From Ceratopteris richardii (taxonomy: Eukaryota; Streptophyta; Polypodiopsida; Polypodiales; Pteridaceae): 64,000 bases of DNA. Within the stretch, counting starts at the first letter, position 1; each line of letters starts with the position of its first letter. The notes beneath the pieces were generated by a model. That model made no database searches and was not told the origin of the DNA. It saw only the letters and a program-made list of their open reading frames with translations. Of the stretch, positions 22,480-33,499 are shown in pieces. The position numbers and the translations under genes were made by a program. The stretch is from contig CM035406.1 of the NCBI GenBank assembly GCA_020310875.1, positions 219,243,363 through 219,307,362 of the forward strand. The letters run 5' to 3'.

Positions 22480-22880
22480 GACAACCCCAGATTGGAGCAA
22501 GCCATTCCATGTACATGTGGATGCATCCAACCATGCCATAGGATGTGTGTTGGCACAACCCACGGATGAAGGTAATATAGATCCCCCCATAGCCTATGCG
22601 AGCAGACAATTGAATGCAGCAGACAGAAATTACACCATGATGGAATGGGAAGGATTAGGAATGATCTACGCAGTAAAGAAATTCAGGCATTATTTGTTGG
22701 CAAATAAGTTCAAATTCTTCATAGATCATCAAGCATTATTGTACTTAGTCAATAAGCCATGTAATAAGGGACGATTGATACATTGGTTTCTATTACTCAT
22801 GGAGTATGACTTTGAAGTAGTAGTCAAGAAAGGAAAGACACATCTCAGAGCTGACCGTCTTTCAAGACTAACCTCAGGAG
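22480..22880 (+). pseudogene. Gypsy B RNase H part
   Basis: Blocks in order: VHVDASNHAIGCVLAQ with the first catalytic Asp, AYASRQLNAADRNYTMMEWE with the catalytic Glu region, KKFRHYLLANKFKFFIDHQAL with a second Asp, and a closing KTHLRADRLSRL. This is the ordinary Ty3 RNase H order. No second RNase H-like domain was recognised, although some Tat elements have one. Confidence 0.88.
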
Positions 22881-23099
22881 AAGCTCCTCAAGGGATAGCG
22901 GACGAATTACCCGATGCATATTTGTTTAACCTTGAGATAGTACCAGAGTGGGCTAAGCCTATAGTCCCTATTCTCACATATGGACCTAAGAATCCTAGGA
23001 TAAGGATCAAGGAAGGAGAAATTACCAAGTCTCAAAGATATCAAATAATAGCAGGAAGTATATATAAACTGGATAATCAAAAGATTCTTGCTTGTTGTG

Positions 23100-24062
23100 T
23101 AGATGAATTAGAACATGCGAATTGGTTGCAATTAGCACATGTAGGTGCATTAAAGCAACACCACTCGAAACATCGTACATTGCAAACTCTGCATAGACTA
23201 GGAGTCTATTGGCCTTCAATGGAAGCACACATCTACAAGTTGTGTAAAGAATGCCCTGTTTGTTGTGAAAGACCACCAGTAGAACATGCTACATTATATC
23301 ATGTGTCTCTCACACCAGACTGGAGTGAACCTTTAGTGACATACTTGAGGACGAAAACATTCCCTCAAGGAATGACTTTAGCACGACAACGCAGTCTAGA
23401 GCAGGAAGCTCAAGACTATTCACTTATTGGCGACAATCTATACAAACGAGGACGAGATGGATACTTAAGACAATGTGTTCATGAAGGTGATTATTTGAAC
23501 GTACTAGAGACTGCACACCAAGGTGTTGTTGGAGGTCATTTTGGGCCCGATAGGATAATCAAAGCCATCCTCTTTGCAAGATTATGGTGGCCCACTCTTC
23601 ACATGGATGCGCATGCCTATGTTAAGAGATGTGATGTGTGCCAAAGAACTCAATTTCCTACTCGCAGAGATGAAATGCCATTGAAACCCATGATGGGAGG
23701 ATGTGCATTTCCTAAGTGGGGTATAGACTTTGTAGGACCCATTAACCCCCCTGCAAAAGGTACACATGCAGAATACATTATTGTTGCGACCGATTATCTT
23801 ACCAAATGGGTAGAGGCAAAAGACACAAAAAAGAATGATGCACACACGACTACAAAATTCTTATTTGAAAATGTCTTTACAAGATATGGAATGCCTATAG
23901 AGTTAGTGAGCGATCGAGGAACTCACTTTCTAAACCAAGTCATTGAATATTTGTTACAGGACTTTATGGTGATTCACAAGAAATCTGCACCATATCATCC
24001 TCAGGCCAATGGTCAGGCTGAAAGCACTAACAAGATCCTTTGTAACGTACTGACGAAACGTG
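23100..24062 (+). pseudogene. Gypsy B integrase part with two HHCC motifs
   Basis: A first HHCC block (AHVGALKQHHSKH, then a CPVC pair) lies at about 23110-23265. A second (AHQGVVGGHFGPD...LWWPTLHMDAH, then CDVC) lies at about 23510-23645. The DDE core follows with WGIDFVGP, LVSDRGTHFLNQ and PQANGQAESTNK. The two HHCC blocks are about 110 residues apart. A Ty3 integrase normally has one. The Gypsy F copy shows the same pair. Known role of the core: joining element DNA to the target. Confidence 0.88.
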
Positions 24063-24069
24063 AAAAACA

Positions 24070-24760
24070 AACGTTCAGATTGGGACAAATAGTTAAACCA
24101 CGCTATTTGGGCATATCAAGTAGCCTACAAGACCGTACTCAATGCAACTCCCTTTCAGATGGTTTTTGGTCAGAATGCTGTGCTTCCTTTGGACTTCTTG
24201 ATACTGACCCTGAAGGTTACACAAGAACATCACTGGACCGGCCATGAATTATCATCCAAGATAATGGACTTGGAACGATTAGGAGAAACCAGGTCTGAGA
24301 GAAGCAGCAGGAATATACGCAGCAAAGAAGCGATAGAAAGCATATTTCGATGCACATGTGAAAGATAAAGGCTTAAAAGAAGGAGATTTAGTCCTAGTAT
24401 ATACGCTGAAACAACACGCATGAAAGTTAGAAAAGCGAGGTTATGGACCTATGATCATTAATAGACTCTCGACAAGTGGAGCAGTACAATTAGCCACCTT
24501 ACAAGGAGACATAATGCCTAATTACATTAGTGGCTGTAGAGTCAGGCTATACCAAGAACCTCTTACTGAGGATATGCTTAGACGACTCATGTTGGCAAAG
24601 AAGCATAAGAAGGAAGAAAATAGAATACGAGCTGAAGCTCAGAGAGAAGCTATAGAACGCTGTCGGAGCGAAAACGACGGTCGGTGGATCAGAGCGACCG
24701 CCAAAAATACGGTGCACTCCGGGTGCTTGGAGCAAGCTCAGGTTTAGTGAAGACTCAAAG
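24070..24760 (+). pseudogene. Gypsy B integrase tail remnants
   Basis: Scattered frames carry a degraded integrase tail. A YGPMIINRLSTSGAVQLATL-like stretch near 24440-24500 matches the small C-terminal domain. A Lys/Glu/Arg-rich end (KKHKKEENRIRAEAQREAIE) follows near 24590-24660. No chromodomain is visible. Confidence 0.6.
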
Positions 24761-24769
24761 AATAAATAT

Positions 24770-27720
24770 CGACTTTCAAACATAGTGAGTTCAAAATCAA
24801 AATGCTTGTCATCTAAACAACCAAAATCACAATGAATCAATTTCTAAATAATATAATTGTCTTGGAAATAATACGCAGGTAAGATTCTTTCTTAAGTGTC
24901 ACTTCAGATCTTTAATTTTCTAATAAAAAAGGTATGTTCATGCGGATTGCGAATTTTTAAATCCTATTGGAACTTGCTCTATTGCACTTTGTAAGAGTTC
25001 ATTCGATAAAAAAAATAGTTTATCCTAATTTGCCTGTATAGAACTTAATTAGACAGTCATGTTGTGTATGATAATTTCCAATCATTAGCAATGTAAATCC
25101 AATGTAATCAATGAAAATAGTGATCGTTGCTATCATGCAAGCATTCACTAGTGCATCGTGATTCTTAATTCTTTTGGTCGATATTCTTGAGGCAGCGTCA
25201 ACATGAAGATTTCTTTTGCAAAGGTTTGCATCATAATTGATCATTATATGTAAATAGATTTGATATGATTGATCTAATTTACACACTAAATAGATTTGAT
25301 ATGATTGATCTAATTTACACACAAATCGACCAGAAGATCCGCTTCGAATGACTGAAAAGAAACGTTAGATCACTGCAAACGCTTTTCCTTCATGATTTTA
25401 TTGGAAATAAATTTGACAGATATTTCTGTCGTTTATTGGAGATGGAAATGATCAGTCATAAGCGATCACAATGTCACATATAATCATAAAATATTTACAA
25501 GTCATAAACAAAGAAGGGTAACTTTTGACAAAGTTCGTATGCAAGGTCTCTGCATGACGAAGTAACGTACAGTTAGAACATGGTAAAACAAAAATGTGTA
25601 TGAACTTAAGCTTCCACAGAATAACCGATCATTTCGTCATTAATTATATTATGAGAATTTGATAGTGAATTAATTGCCTTCCGCTAACAGAAGTCGTGAG
25701 AACTAAAATATGGCATCAATCAATACCTTAAGTGTGTATGCGATTTCAGGTCAGAATTATTGAAAGGAGAAGTGCAAATGCACCATCACGTGCAGTTCGA
25801 CATCGTAGTTAAGCAAAACATTTAAGTTAATTCGCCTCCATAGTTCTGGTTAAAGACTGGAACCTACAAGACCATGGGAGACGAAGCTTATAGATGCTAA
25901 CAAAGATCACAATTCTAATGAGGTCCTGCGGTATGAAGGTCAACACTAAAAAACGGCTATCGGAGAGGCGCGCATCTTCCTCTCTTCCGTGGAAGAATAA
26001 GTACCTCCTATCTCATAATCTTGATAGGAGCTCTTCATTTCCCAGAATCGCAGGTCATGAAGTTGCGGTCTTTGCCTCCATTGAATCTCTTCTCATCTAA
26101 GCTATCAAGAATTCCCCCCCTAAGAATCAGCATCTCGCCTCTCTTAATCGGAGTCATCGAATTATCATGAAATGATGTATTGGAACATCAGAGTGCAGAA
26201 GCATAGAGAAAGTATCACAGTAAATAATCAACTTTACTTTAGAATTCAGGAGCAATTAGATGTAGCTCACGCATATTCAAATCTTTAGCAGATCAGTGAA
26301 CATTATCAAAGTCAGTGCGCAGCAGATCAAACAGGAAACAACTCCACAACTTGTGCCAAGAAGTTAACATTACTATCAGAAAGACACCCCCATCAAATGA
26401 CATAAGAGTTAGCCGCAAAAGGTTGAAGAAATAATCTCTGCAAAAGGCTCAATAGTTTGGTCAGAACACATACTTTTATTATTAACTATAGGTGACAGAA
26501 GCGCATTAAGACTGACACATAAACATTCAAATAGACTTAGTCAATAAATATGATTTACAATCGAAATAGCGCAGAACTATTCGTAACAAATCCGTTGGAA
26601 TTCAAACACAATAGTTTAGATATCTATATGCTGTAGAATTAAAGAATGCATGCAAACCATCGCTGCCGCCATCGATCATAGATTGTTGGAGATATCGATT
26701 TGTGTTGAGCAACGCTGCTGGAGATTGCAAATGACAGTTGTACGGTCTAAAGCCTTGATACTCATGCCAGACAATTGCCCAAAAACTCCTTCTTCATGCG
26801 TTGGCCTCTCCCCACTGATGCGCATCAACCTTTTCTTATTGTAGCTCAGATGAGACTTCAATCTCCGAAGATGGATATCCTGACAATCCACATTCCTCCC
26901 TTCTCTCCGAAGCTCTGCGTGCTTTAATTTTTTTCCCCATATGGACGATCAATTGGCCTCCTTTTTCTCTCCCGTCGTCCACCCGTTTTTGACTGCCATG
27001 CAAATGATCCGATGAGTTGTTTGCCATGCAAAACTTGTAGTTTTTCCACTTCTCGTACACAACGCCCTCCTTTTCCCACACACACGTATTTGCTTCTTTG
27101 TTTTACATGCACTCCTTGCCATACCTTCAGACTTGTTTCGATCTGTTGCCTCTTTTTCCCCATTCCACTTATTGGTTTTGAATGATTCATCTGTTGCTTT
27201 CTACAAGCATGCGCATTCCTGAAATAATCTACTTACACCTATCAATCTATTGGAATCACTTGCCTTTTTCCCTTACTCCAATTGTCTTTCATATCGTGAT
27301 CATCTCCATGAATTCTACCTGCTCACACATCCATACATTTCAAGAAATGAATGACCTCGGTAAATGTGTACTTCTTGATGCCTCAAATATTGTTCGTTGT
27401 TTCCACTTCGTCCCATCATTTGGACTCAAAGCATATCAGAACACCCCCACATTCTTGCGATTATGCATTCCCGAATGACCCCCTCAGATGGCATGCATGC
27501 CCTTTTCTTGTGCCTTCACCTCCGATATAGAAGCCCCCCCTAAATCTCTCGAGGGGTGAAAAAGATGGACTCCAAAGAATTAAGCTCATTAAATCTATTA
27601 GTGAAAAATGCTCGGAATGTGGATAATATTCATCAGTCTTTCATCCTTTAATTTGCACCAAAAGATTAATCAAGACATAATAGTAGAGATGAATATCTCT
27701 ACGACAACGCATTAAGCGCA
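24770..27720. other. 3-kb stretch with no supported gene
   Basis: AT-rich DNA. Short open frames on both strands show no motif I recognise. It could be the untranslated 3' part of Gypsy B, since some Tat elements have several kb between integrase and 3' LTR, or unrelated intergenic DNA. I found no copy of the Gypsy B LTR here. The only clear structure is a perfect 36-bp tandem duplication at 25251-25322. Confidence 0.6.
25251..25322. repeat. Perfect 36-bp tandem duplication
   Basis: Two identical adjacent copies of a unit starting TAAATAGATTTG and ending TTTACACAC (25251-25286 and 25287-25322). Absence of differences suggests a recent slippage-type duplication. Confidence 0.93.
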
Positions 27721-27729
27721 TGAAGCTAA

Positions 27730-28170
27730 GAAGACAAGGACTAGGGAGAGAACATTATAACCATCTGGAAACAACACCCAGATACCCCATGGCCATGTGT
27801 CAAGCAAAGTCAAGTACTCATCCTAGCATAGTGGATAGGAGACCATTCATTATAGTCAGGCTAGAGCACGACAACCCTTGCCAAGAGGACTTTAATTGAC
27901 TCAGGAGCTACGACTAGTGCGATTAGATGGTCCCACTATAAGGATTCAAGAATAGAAATGCGACCAATTGAGGCATACCGCATAGGGCTAGGAGGCATGG
28001 AAACCCCTTGCATGCGTGAGGTGGACCTTCTTATCCTCATAAACAATGTGAGCATGACAGCGAAACTACTAGTGTGCCATGATGAGGACCTGATAGAACC
28101 CCTAATCCTTGGCCAAGATTGGCTATACGATCACTCAGTGGACCTAAATCTTAGACAAGGCTCCTTGTAG
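27730..28170 (+). pseudogene. Ty3-type protease fragment
   Basis: Plus-strand translation gives a retropepsin-like fragment: TLIDSGATTSAIRW with the catalytic DSG near 27895, a long beta-rich middle, and EPLILGQDWLYDHSVDL near 28100. It is not close in sequence to the Gypsy B protease, so it comes from another Ty3 family. No gag was seen upstream. A fossil. Confidence 0.75.
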
Positions 28171-28194
28171 ATTGGAACCTTAGATCAGAAGCGA

Positions 28195-28665
28195 GTGATA
28201 CGGCTTGACTTCCCTAACAACACTTCGCCTGAGGTATGTAACCCTAGACCCTATGAAACGCTCACGACGGAGGACCGGAAGATATTTGGCCAAATCCCTC
28301 GGCTAAGCACGCTCCTTCCAAAGTCAACCCATGAGAGCTTGGCGATGGATCATTTCCAGATAAAAGATTGTCAAGAGATTTTCCCCCGATCTTCTAGCAG
28401 CGGACAAATGGGGACCATTAGCGGCCAAATGGGCACCATCAGTGGACAAATGGGGACAATTGCAAGTCAGGTGGGCTTCATCAACGGTCAGGTGGGCTTC
28501 ATCAACGGTCAGGTGGACTGCATCAGTAGCCACATTGGCAAAACACCATGCAGTGCCCATCCTTCCACACTTACTACGGACTGGCCTAGATTTTTGATAC
28601 AAACCGATGCACTTCCTAATGGGCAGGTTTCGCAAGTGTTGGACCTCCCTTCTTTTCCAAAGTAG
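28195..28665 (+). pseudogene. Protease-RT linker-like frame with seven-residue repeats
   Basis: A frame following the protease fragment. It is not recognised apart from a P.LSTLLPKS stretch, but its place fits the linker between protease and RT. The middle holds about six and a half copies of a seven-residue unit, (S/N)GQ(M/V)G(T/F)I, encoded by a 21-bp tandem repeat. Met/Val and Ile are spaced 3 and 4 apart as in a coiled-coil heptad, although the Gly content argues against a stable helix. Function unknown. Confidence 0.5.
28399..28545 (+). repeat. 21-bp minisatellite, about seven units
   Basis: Units start at 28399, 28420, 28441, 28462, 28483, 28504 and a partial one at 28525. The first three are of one subtype (GGACAAATGGGG) and the next three of another (GGTCAGGTGGGC), so it grew in at least two steps. 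It keeps one reading frame throughout. Confidence 0.92.
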
Positions 28666-28669
28666 AGTG

Positions 28670-28955
28670 TTTATCACATGATCAGATTAAGAGAATTCTA
28701 GGATAGACTAGTCGCTAGTCTTACGAGAAAACTCTTTGCTGATTTATCTCTTAGAATACTTGAATTCTATTGACTATATTCTCATCTATTCTTCATCTCT
28801 CTTCTATGGTACGATTATACATGAGTGTATATATACATATGAGTATGAACTCGTCATTATATCAAAGTATTTTTGAAGTATTTTTCCAAAGATAATACTC
28901 TTTTCTTCACTTCTTAATTCCTAGACTTCATGTAATCATCCATTGATGATTGTCT
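28670..28955. other. Short gap between Ty3 fragments
   Basis: AT-rich with no coding support. It contains the small inverted repeat GACTAG-TCG-CTAGTC near 28706. Nothing else seen. Confidence 0.5.
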
Positions 28956-28959
28956 TGCT

Positions 28960-29900
28960 CCAACAAAAAGTTGAGTAGTGCACAACACAATTGGCCAGTG
29001 CATGAATGGGAGTTGTATGCAATGGTGCATGCACTTAAAGTCTGGAGACACTATCTTTATGGTGTAGACTTTAAGGTATACACAGATCACCATCCACTCA
29101 AGTACTTTTGTAGTCAGCCAGATCTTTGAGGCAGGCATGCTCATTGGGCTGAGCTCATGCAGGAGTTTCACATGGAAATCTTGTATAGAAGAGGTAAAGA
29201 AAATATAGTTGCTGATGCATTATCATAGATAGTTTATCAAATGAGCTTTATAGTTTTAGCGAGCTCATTGTTTCAAGAAATAAAAGAAGCACCTGTCAAA
29301 GATCCACATCTATTACAGATTATTAGAGCCATCAGTGATTACTCTATCATAGGAGACGAGGCAATTCCAACTATTTCTTCCCCTAGCATAACAAACAAGT
29401 CCAATCCATATTCAAAGTTCTCAAAGGAGAATGGAATAGTTAAAAGGAAAGGAAAGGTTTGCATATCAGATTCCTAGGATTTGAGAAGAAAAGTCATGCA
29501 TGATAACCATGATGTTCCTTGCACAAGGCATCATGGTGTTGAAAAGACAATACAGCTTGTTAGAAGAACATTTTGGTGGCCCGGATTAGCCAAAGATGTC
29601 CGCACTTATGTTCAACAATGCTTTATGTGTCAATTCAACAAGGCAAAAAGGGTAAAGATACCAGGTTTTTCGCATCCTTTATAGATTCCAGATCATAACT
29701 GGGACAATGCATCCATGGACTTCATAGTGGGGTTACTACGGACCCAAAGGAGGCAGGATACTATCCTAATTTTGGTAGATAAATCGAGCAAGATGGCTCA
29801 TTTCATACCCATGCAGGAGACAATAGAAGCTCCATAAGTAGCGGAGTTGTTTATCTAGCATGTCTTCAGATTGCATGGTGTTAGCAGCCGGTTTGGACGA
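28960..29900 (+). pseudogene. Ty3 RNase H, zinc finger and integrase fragment
   Basis: Blocks in order: an RNase H part with EWELYAMVHALKVWRHYL and VYTDHHPLKYF, ending in GKENIVADALS (about 28985-29230); an HHCC finger with TRHHGVEKT...FWWPGL and CFMCQ near 29520-29640; and an integrase core start with MDFIVGLLRTQ and ILVDKSSKMAHFIP near 29710-29810. It resembles chromovirus-type Ty3 pol more than Gypsy B. The fragment lacks RT and the integrase tail. A fossil. Confidence 0.82.
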
Positions 29901-29904
29901 ACTA

Positions 29905-30420
29905 CTTTTGCAATCACAATTCTTATTTACAATGCAATAATGAAGGTGTTATGGAGATATCAAGAGTTTTTGGAAATTACAATTTCCTTATTCCATATTG
30001 CAGAGGTTCGGAACGGTGTGAAGACCTTACCCCTTTCTTATGAAGTACAGTGCCGAATCTTACGTACAGGATTCTAGAAGTGACGATTACAAAACACAGA
30101 TACAAAGAACGATGAAGAGTGAAGTTTGTATCTGGAAGTCAAATTGTAAAGATAACCTTGTAATGTAATCGCTTTCATATACTAAAGGCAAGGGTCTATT
30201 TTACTATAAAGCTATGATTCTGTGCACATCGCGTATGATGAATTGTCTTTGTGTGCGAGTAATGTTATTGAAGTAAATGGATAGAAATGCATGTTTACGA
30301 GTATTGGTATTTGTAAATCCCCGTTCTCGAACCTGTATATTGGGGTACTGTTAGTTTGTAGGCAAACAGTGCGCTAAACATAGGGCGACCACGATGGGAT
30401 GGGGTAACAGAGCACAACAC
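29905..30420. other. Unassigned stretch between two Ty3 fragments
   Basis: No coding support. Its place just before a gag fragment would fit an LTR or leader, but I saw neither a paired LTR nor a convincing primer site. Confidence 0.4.
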
Positions 30421-30424
30421 AAAG

Positions 30425-31115
30425 AGGATTGATGTCGATACGAAGTGGCAAGGAGTACTTACAAAAGCCTCATCATCCCGATTATCTAGATGAATTCGTA
30501 CAGCACACACTCGCAACATTGAAGCTTGAAGACATTCCTCTTGAGGATGCAATTACTATTACAGAGGAAGTACAATTTTGGGTGGAAACTGGAGTTTTAG
30601 CCCCCAAGATTTTGAAGGATTTAGTCTTTGACTGGAAGGATGGTAAACTAGCTAAAGTATTGTGGCAGGGGGAATCCAGGGGGACCAACTAGCAAAACCA
30701 CCTGCAGGTTGAGGAATACCCTGTAGAAGAAGGTCAAAGCGATGGCAGTGTAACCTCGCCAGAATTGCAGTTAGCTTTAATACCCTCACCTCAAACCGCT
30801 ACCTTACATACGCTTGGTAACTTGATGGCGAAGAGGCATCCATTACCGGTGTTAAATTATACCAATTTTCATGGGTGAGTGGATGAGGATCCAGATGTGC
30901 ACGTACGGACATTTGAAAACCAGTACTTATGTAACCATCATAATATGCATGATAATAGGCACAAATTTTAGGTGATGAGTTGAAGGCGGCGTTCTTAGAA
31001 TGATTCTTGACTACTAAGAGTGTTTCGGAGTTACATTCTTCACTTCAGTATATGCTTCAAAAGGGGACAGTCGAGCAGTATGCATCAGATTTCAGATCTA
31101 CGTTGTTGTTAGAAA
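30425..31115 (+). pseudogene. Ty3 gag fragment
   Basis: The plus strand carries a gag-like remnant: an N-terminal helical region near 30430-30690, then a NYTNFHG-VDEDPDVHVRTFE block near 30860-30920. This matches the start of the retrotransposon gag capsid domain (FHG...EDP..-H...FE). A SELHSSLQYMLQKGTVEQYASDF stretch lies near 31030-31090. No zinc knuckle remains. Probably a different family from Gypsy B. Confidence 0.7.
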
Positions 31116-31129
31116 TATTGAATCCAACA

Positions 31130-31660
31130 TTAAGAAGTTGATCAAGAATGTCCTTAAGTTTCAAAATATGAGATTATACTCACTCATCAACTTTCATGTG
31201 TGTGGCTGCTAAATGCCTCCTTAGATGAGATTCTCCAACTCCAAACCTAAGCGGGATGAGAGATTCTACATTATCTAATTTGAGGGATAATATGATGCTT
31301 CACACCCATGTCTATAAGAGAGAGTTCTTGATCATCTTTTGAATCCCATTTGGATTGATATTTAGAAGGATGAATCTGCTTCCCTTTGTTTGTGGATGTT
31401 AAGAGAACTTCTTCTTCCTCCTCTATATGCCGACTAGAAAATGGAGCAGCATACTTCTTGGAAGAGGATCCAACATCCTCAACCAACCATCTTGGTCTTG
31501 TAATTTTACCATTTAGAATATTTCAAATGTCCTTGGAAACTAGCGAATTCATCATCATAAAAATCCACATTAGATAGTTGGAGAGTCCATCAAGTTTGTC
31601 TTCTTGTCCCAATCTATCTCTATGATCATTCATCTTTGGGATAAGTTATGTATGTGCAAG
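31130..31660 (-). pseudogene. Copia gag fragment
   Basis: On the minus strand a DKLDGLSN block near 31590 (matching the LDGxNY..W opening of Copia gag) is followed by a KWDSKDDQELSLIDMGVKHHI stretch near 31280-31340. That resembles the A..LI..-VK..I.PHIR block of the Copia-2 and Copia-3 gags. An acidic insert (EEEEEVLLTS) lies between. Only gag is left. A fossil. Confidence 0.7.
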
Positions 31661-31664
31661 AAGA

Positions 31665-32280
31665 GTTATGGCACCAAATATTGGAAGTGAGATAGGCCCC
31701 ATAACAATTCCACTCTATCTTTCCAACACTTAAACACTTTCACAGAGACAAAACCAAATAAGATAGACAAATTATTACAAAATAGACAAGGAACAAGAGA
31801 TGTGGAGTGAGTAACGAAAAGGCTATTCTAAATAATAATATCTTGATGAAATAATAACTACACAATGTATGTAAGATACAATGATGAATGTAGATGGATC
31901 TAGGTATAAAATTTAGCGAGAACTGTGCATAATAATTAGAGAAAGTGAAAGTGTGTTGGTATATGGAGAAATAGATTGTTCTTAGGACAAAAAACATATG
32001 TGTTTTATAAGAGGATAAAAATTTGCAACCCTAACAGAAGATAAGGTTCTTCTATGATATAATCAGCAACAAGAGTTTCTCTACTTGAGGTAGTAGGTAA
32101 CAAAACATGGTACAACAACAAGTAATGAAGAAATACCAAGCCATATGCAGCAACTTACAAAATTAGCATGTGCACACACTTCTATGTGTGTAAAGAAGAA
32201 GTAGGCAATAGCTAACCACCCCAAAATAGCTCTTCAATCTCCAAATAGTAGCAAGATCACTTGCAAGCAACACTTTCATC
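31665..32280. other. AT-rich gap without supported genes
   Basis: No coding support. It may hold the leader or LTR of the adjacent Copia gag fragment, but no tRNA-Met primer site or paired LTR was found. Confidence 0.45.
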
Positions 32281-32299
32281 CTAAAGTATGAATTTATAC

Positions 32300-33153
32300 T
32301 TAATTATGTGCACCCCAATGCTGTTCCAACCCATTTGCTTACACATGGTGGTAGATGCAATATTGATAATAGAACCCCCATCAATCAAAACCTTTGGAAT
32401 AGCTTTATTTTTATATTGGACTGTGATCATCGGCACCACATAATCCACTATTTGGTCTAGCACATTCCTTACCATTGATACTGAAGGTTTCATATTTTGA
32501 AAAGGTGTATATTTTTGCCGCAATTGTTGTAGTAACTGTGTCCAAAATGTTGGGACTAGTTCCAACAATGCCCCTAAAGACAATTTGATGTGTTATTCCT
32601 GTAGAATTTTACAAAACTCCTTATTTACTGGTGGTTCATAATCTTTATACCCTTACTTTTGCCCATCCAAACCTTGTTTTTGTGCTAAACCTATATTCAA
32701 TCCAATACCAATCGATGGCTCCTCCGAGATTTTGTCAAATTTCATACCAAGTGTACTTTTCATATGATTCTATCATGAAGATTCCGTTGGACATCATGAA
32801 GATTCCGTTGGACATCATGAAGATTCCACATAGTGTGGTGGGTACTCTATAGCCCACTGCACTGCCTTCTTCAAAGTTTGTTTTTGTTATGCGGAAGTTA
32901 AGTAATCCACTTTATGTCCAATAGAATAGTCTTTCTGAGACCTAGTGACTACTAACACCATCGGCTCCAAACACTCCAAAGTTACCACATTGGCCATAGG
33001 TGCCTTGAGCTTTCCTTCTTGCTTTCGCTGATCGTATTCCTTAGCTTCCTCACATTCCCATCGTCTATGAACATATTGTAGACAGAATTGACATTGAATC
33101 GGACGATTACCAAGGTTACTTGGCCTAGGTTGTTGAAATCTTCATCCTTTGCC
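32300..33153 (-). pseudogene. Gypsy E protease and gag-protease linker part
   Basis: The protease block KVLIDGGSIINI (DGG in place of the usual DSG/DGS) lies near 32340-32390, preceded on the minus strand by a DQIVDYVVPMITVQYK stretch. Between 32830 and 33130 a linker with EEAKEYDQRKQEGKLKAPMA, matching the charged region before some Ty3 proteases, is visible. A fossil. Confidence 0.68.
32772..32827. repeat. 21-bp tandem repeat, about 2.6 units
   Basis: ATCATGAAGATTCCGTTGGAC starts at 32772 and 32793 and a partial copy at 32814. The two full units are identical. Confidence 0.92.
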
Positions 33154-33158
33154 AAACT
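33154..33158. repeat. Target-site duplication of Copia-2 (left copy, AAACT)
   Basis: AAACT precedes the left LTR and recurs at 38391-38395, directly after the right LTR. Confidence 0.93.
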
Positions 33159-33451
33159 TGTTGGGTGTGTGTAGAAGTGCGAGAGACACACGAGAAGCAC
33201 ACACAAGGAGCACAAATGCAGCAAGACACATAAAGAAGACGATGGTTGGAATAGCTCTCTCTATTGACAATAAACTGATATGAAGTAAGAGCTGAATAAT
33301 ATCCCTAAGTACAAAGTTCCACCACATATGAGAGTATCAAGTATGTGGTAACATGGGGAAAAAACCTCTAGCCAGCATTAGAGTAAAAAGTGCCCATTGT
33401 ATAGAGAAAAGGTTCACATCAAAGCTACTCGAGGAAAACATAAGTGTAACA
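33159..33451 (-). repeat. Copia-2 3' LTR (left)
   Basis: Pairs with 38100-38390. The minus strand starts TGTTACACTT and ends CACCCAACA. A CCAGGGGAG purine tract lies just inside. Confidence 0.92.
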
Positions 33452-33463
33452 AACTCCCCTGGA
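33452..33463 (-). promoter_or_regulatory. Copia-2 polypurine tract
   Basis: The minus strand reads CTCCAGGGGAGT directly before the 3' LTR. Confidence 0.8.
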
Positions 33464-33499
33464 GCAAATGATGTGAACACATACATGGAGTGACAGATC

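Larger units (their letters stand above)
16280..24760 (+). mobile_element. Gypsy B: Tat-like Ty3/Gypsy element, 5' LTR to integrase
   Basis: Seen: an LTR-like stretch with a TATA box, a primer site, a 0.7-kb leader with short repeats, gag with CCHC knuckles, retropepsin, RT, RNase H, two HHCC blocks, a DDE integrase core and an integrase tail, all on the plus strand in Ty3 order. The primer-site sequence is the one common in plant Tat/Athila elements. No chromodomain and no 3' LTR were seen, so the right end is open. The pol region shows repeats of template-switch type. Roughly eight to ten breaks. The lineage call rests on the primer site and RT/protease resemblance, not on a tree. Confidence 0.85.

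Noticed and set aside
26640-27480. Several short open frames on both strands, considered as a host gene
   Set aside because: No motif, no consistent frame and no splice-supported structure that I could see. Composition is that of non-coding DNA.
29905-30420. Considered as an LTR of the adjacent Ty3 gag fragment
   Set aside because: No paired copy, no convincing primer site and no clear TG...CA limits, so left unassigned.
32631-32852. Plus-strand frame containing the 21-bp repeat
   Set aside because: It lies opposite the Gypsy E linker, and its repeat part comes from a simple duplication. No family resemblance.
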